Positions 5,672 to 7,488 of a stretch of DNA of 7,488 nucleotides are shown here, one piece after another. A program made the position numbers and the translations under genes. The notes beneath the pieces are model-generated. The model searched no databases, was not told the origin of the DNA, and worked only from the letters and a program-made list of their open reading frames with translations. The stretch is from Bdellovibrio sp. (lineage in GTDB: Bacteria > Bdellovibrionota > Bdellovibrionia > Bdellovibrionales > Bdellovibrionaceae), in assembly GCA_017745015.1 (NCBI GenBank), contig JAGIAF010000171.1, positions 1-7,488 on the forward strand. The letters are read 5' to 3'. Position 1 is the first letter of the stretch. Each line of letters begins with the position of its first letter.

Positions 5672-7312
5672 TTAGCGTACGCGTCCTAACAACGAATTGT
5701 ATTTCCCAATGACCCTTGCGGCGGGATCAAGACTCCCATTATCTTTCCTCAAACTCCATTCATTCTCTTTATTGTAGTTATAGAGGAAAAGATGAGACAC
5801 CGGAATATTATAGCTGGAATTCATGTACTCTAAAAACGTCAAAAAAGCCTGAGATCGATCTGAGTGTTCCTGATCTTTGTAGCCCCATTCCGTAATCCAG
5901 TACGGTTTGCTTATGCCAAGTTTAGCGGAATGATCTATAAGAGTTTGTCGAGCTTTCCAGATCTGATTTGTTTCAGTGTAGAAGTGCTCTCCAATACCAT
6001 CGATCATATTAAGTACATTTTTTCCATTTGAGTTCTGTGATTTCAAAGAAGCAACCATATTGTAAGAGTCGAGAACACAAGACTTATCTGTAAAAAGAAA
6101 GCAGTTTGCCATACCAAATGATAGAAGTTTGCTCTTTGGATAGTACTTGTCGATAAGAGTTCGTGAGATCGCGATGATTTGAGAATACTTTGTCGTGAAT
6201 GCCTTTAAATCGAAACCGCGCGCAGAAGTGATGCTGGTTCCAAGAGGAATATCACCATTAAAACAAACCCAATCCAACTCATTGCCAATTTCAAACGCGG
6301 ATACGGAGGCCTTAGCTTCTGAAAGAGATTTTAAGTATGCCTCAAAGCGTTTGGCGAATTTTTGCGGATTTATCTGGCTGAAACGTAGTTGTCCGTTCGC
6401 CCATCCACACTGTTTTCTAAATGCATTTCCTGCATGGGCCGTTGACAGGGAAGCGTTGTCATAGTCCTCGGCTTCCTGATTTATATTCACCACGACATTG
6501 AGCCCTGAGTTATTCGCTTTCTTCACGACGGCAACAAATTTATTAAGTTCACCCGACGAACGGGCATTCGTGCGCAGCCCCCGTGTTTTTAAGAGAGAAA
6601 TCTCCTCAACTGTTGAAGAATAATTTTCGTCCCAAGTTAAATTGGACTGAGCGATTCCAAGTTCAGGGCGTGGAATTACGGGCACCATCTTTGGTGAGCT
6701 CACAATTAAATTGTCATACCAATTATTTTCCCCCAAGGCCGTGACTTGAATGGCAACAACAAAGCCCGCTCTTAAAGGCCATAAGCCCATTGGCGTCCAA
6801 CGGACCACTGTTTGTCCTGGTAACACTGTGAAACTATCCAGGACAGCCCAGGGATTCTCAGCCTCACTTGCATCCATACGGTCACCAGAGGCCACGATTT
6901 CAACACGTACGCCTTTTGTATTTGCGGACTGCGACTGCTGAAAGCCGTAAGTGGCATTTAGATTCCACTGTTGATTTTTAGAAAATGGCGTCGCATCCGG
7001 TTCTAGGAAGACTTTGGCAAAGTCATTGGGGTTGTTAGGGGGAAGGATCATAAGGGAGTCTGCTGAATACCATTCGCCGTTTTGAAAATATCCTGAGGAT
7101 TGAACGGGGAAAGCACAACCTTTCAGGTATCGAGTGTCTTTGCATGTACGTTCATTTTTAGGCAGATGCTCCCATTTGGAGTTAAAAGCCGAAGCGGCTC
7201 TAAAATAGGGCCAAAGTAATATCGAGTTTTGATTGGGACTCTGAACTGCAGTAAAGTTTTGAAAAGAGAAAATCAAAAGGCTTGATGTTCCTAAAAGCAA
7301 CAGCCACTTCAT
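5672..7312 (-). CDS. Exported clan GH-A-like glycoside hydrolase with N-terminal jelly-roll-like region
   Basis: Numbering is from ATG 7312 (546 residues). A hydrophobic export signal (3-17) ends in SFQNF, where relatives would have the lipobox SFQNC, so F20 replaces the cysteine. Residues about 70-208 look like a carbohydrate-binding beta-sandwich ending in NWYDNLIV. From about 218 the strands and helices fit a TIM barrel. EIGNELDW carries N344 and E345, the expected acid/base on strand 4. GEHFY provides H443 and Y445 of strand 6. WITEWG carries E475, the expected nucleophile on strand 7. This set is the clan GH-A retaining pattern seen in GH5, GH39 and related families; family and substrate cannot be set by eye. 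Six cysteines suit an exported protein. GTG 7324 would add four residues, but it overlaps the ribosome-binding tract at 7315-7322, so ATG 7312 is preferred. A sigma-28-like promoter precedes it, and the small secreted gene follows after 56 bases. Confidence 0.88.
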   Translation of the reverse strand: MKWLLLLGTSSLLIFSFQNFTAVQSPNQNSILLWPYFRAASAFNSKWEHLPKNERTCKDTRYLKGCAFPVQSSGYFQNGEWYSADSLMILPPNNPNDFAKVFLEPDATPFSKNQQWNLNATYGFQQSQSANTKGVRVEIVASGDRMDASEAENPWAVLDSFTVLPGQTVVRWTPMGLWPLRAGFVVAIQVTALGENNWYDNLIVSSPKMVPVIPRPELGIAQSNLTWDENYSSTVEEISLLKTRGLRTNARSSGELNKFVAVVKKANNSGLNVVVNINQEAEDYDNASLSTAHAGNAFRKQCGWANGQLRFSQINPQKFAKRFEAYLKSLSEAKASVSAFEIGNELDWVCFNGDIPLGTSITSARGFDLKAFTTKYSQIIAISRTLIDKYYPKSKLLSFGMANCFLFTDKSCVLDSYNMVASLKSQNSNGKNVLNMIDGIGEHFYTETNQIWKARQTLIDHSAKLGISKPYWITEWGYKDQEHSDRSQAFLTFLEYMNSSYNIPVSHLFLYNYNKENEWSLRKDNGSLDPAARVIGKYNSLLGRVR

Positions 7313-7314
7313 AG

Positions 7315-7322
7315 CCCTCCCC
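7315..7322 (-). promoter_or_regulatory. Ribosome-binding site deciding the glycosidase start
   Basis: GGGGAGGG on the minus strand lies two bases before ATG 7312, with its GGAG core four bases away. The upstream in-frame GTG at 7322-7324 overlaps this tract and has no Shine-Dalgarno of its own, so ATG 7312 is the better start. Confidence 0.65.
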
Positions 7323-7352
7323 ACATGTTCGCCATAGAGCTCTTAGTATTGT

Positions 7353-7379
7353 ATATCGGCATTAAAGAAGACAGCTCTA
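7353..7379 (-). promoter_or_regulatory. Sigma-28 (FliA)-like promoter of the glycosidase gene
   Basis: On the minus strand TAGA (7376-7379), 15 bases, then GCCGATAT (7353-7360) matches the sigma-28 consensus TAAA-N15-GCCGATAA at 3 of 4 and 7 of 8 bases with exact spacing. The start would fall near 7345, giving a leader of about 33 bases containing the ribosome-binding site. A sigma-70 reading is poor: TACAAT overlaps, but no -35 stands at 16-18 bases. The 12-mer AATGCCGATATA (7352-7363) is identical to that before the Ig/PA14 lipoprotein. AGAGCT occurs on both sides, at the -35 region and again near the start site. Confidence 0.6.
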
Positions 7380-7389
7380 GGTGATTCTC

Positions 7390-7404
7390 GTCTTAAATTT
7401 AGAC
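7390..7404. promoter_or_regulatory. Near-palindrome upstream of the glycosidase promoter
   Basis: GTCTTAAATTTAGAC would be a perfect palindrome but for one extra T. It lies about 10 bases upstream of the -35-like element and could be an activator or repressor site. It is short and AT-rich in the centre, so chance is a fair alternative. Confidence 0.25.
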
Positions 7405-7434
7405 AGGCGGGATGCCATAGGAAAAGGTCGGGTG

Positions 7435-7488
7435 ACCCATCTCCACAGAGGTAGAGATGGGTAGTAAGAGGGGGGCGCTATTCCTCTG
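7435..7488. repeat. Hairpin with possible loop pseudoknot at the window edge
   Basis: ACCCATCTC (7435-7443) pairs perfectly with GAGATGGGT (7454-7462) around a 10-base loop. The loop contains CAGAGG (7446-7451), which is complementary to CCTCTG (7483-7488), the last six bases of the window, so an H-type pseudoknot is possible. On the minus strand a second short hairpin, GGTC-ACCC-GACC, ends in TTTT at about 7421-7436, so the region could also act as a weak terminator for a gene beyond the window. The window ends before this can be settled. Confidence 0.4.

Noticed and set aside
7399..7488. Minus-strand open frame entering from the window edge and ending in TAA at 7399-7401 (29 residues)
   Set aside because: A second frame is also open over the same stretch, the peptide has no recognisable features, and the segment is dominated by the hairpin at 7435-7462. 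It could be the tail of a gene outside the window, but nothing supports it.

Overview
The window reads as a chromosomal segment of a predatory bacterium of the Bdellovibrio group. The clues are lipoprotein signal peptides with a Q-N-C lipobox (AYQNC at the Ig/PA14 lipoprotein and a degenerate SFQNF at the glycosidase), moderate GC content, and a load of large exported envelope proteins of little-studied type. This assignment comes from protein style and was not confirmed by a search. All four credible genes lie on the minus strand, so transcription runs from high to low coordinates. No tRNA, rRNA, CRISPR array, insertion sequence or phage gene was recognised.

In order of transcription: (1) 7312-5672 encodes an exported glycoside-hydrolase-like protein with a jelly-roll-like N-terminal region followed by a TIM barrel carrying the two clan GH-A catalytic glutamates. 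(2) 5615-5166 encodes a small Sec-exported protein of unknown function with two cysteines; it lies 56 bases downstream and is followed by a strong intrinsic terminator at 5114-5143. (3) 4994-2754 encodes a 746-residue lipoprotein with several Ig/Fn3-like beta-sandwich repeats and a C-terminal PA14-like domain, a plausible surface glycan binder or adhesin. (4) 2606-192 encodes a hybrid histidine kinase with a seven-helix MHYT membrane sensor, a PAS domain, a kinase core and a receiver domain.

The most interesting signal is regulatory. The 12-mer AATGCCGATATA occurs just upstream of both the glycosidase and the Ig/PA14 lipoprotein. It contains GCCGATAT, a 7/8 match to the flagellar sigma-28 (FliA) -10 element GCCGATAA. 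The glycosidase copy also has TAGA at exactly the 15-base spacing of a sigma-28 -35 element. If this is right, two exported, glycan-directed proteins are co-regulated, possibly in the motile attack phase. The lipoprotein copy also contains a perfect sigma-70 TATAAT, so a housekeeping promoter remains a real alternative.

Non-coding ends: 1-191 holds a perfect 12-bp inverted repeat enclosing smaller hairpins, then a small hairpin and a palindrome across the kinase stop codon. 7313-7488 holds the glycosidase promoter and, further upstream, a 9-bp hairpin whose loop can pair with the last six bases of the window.
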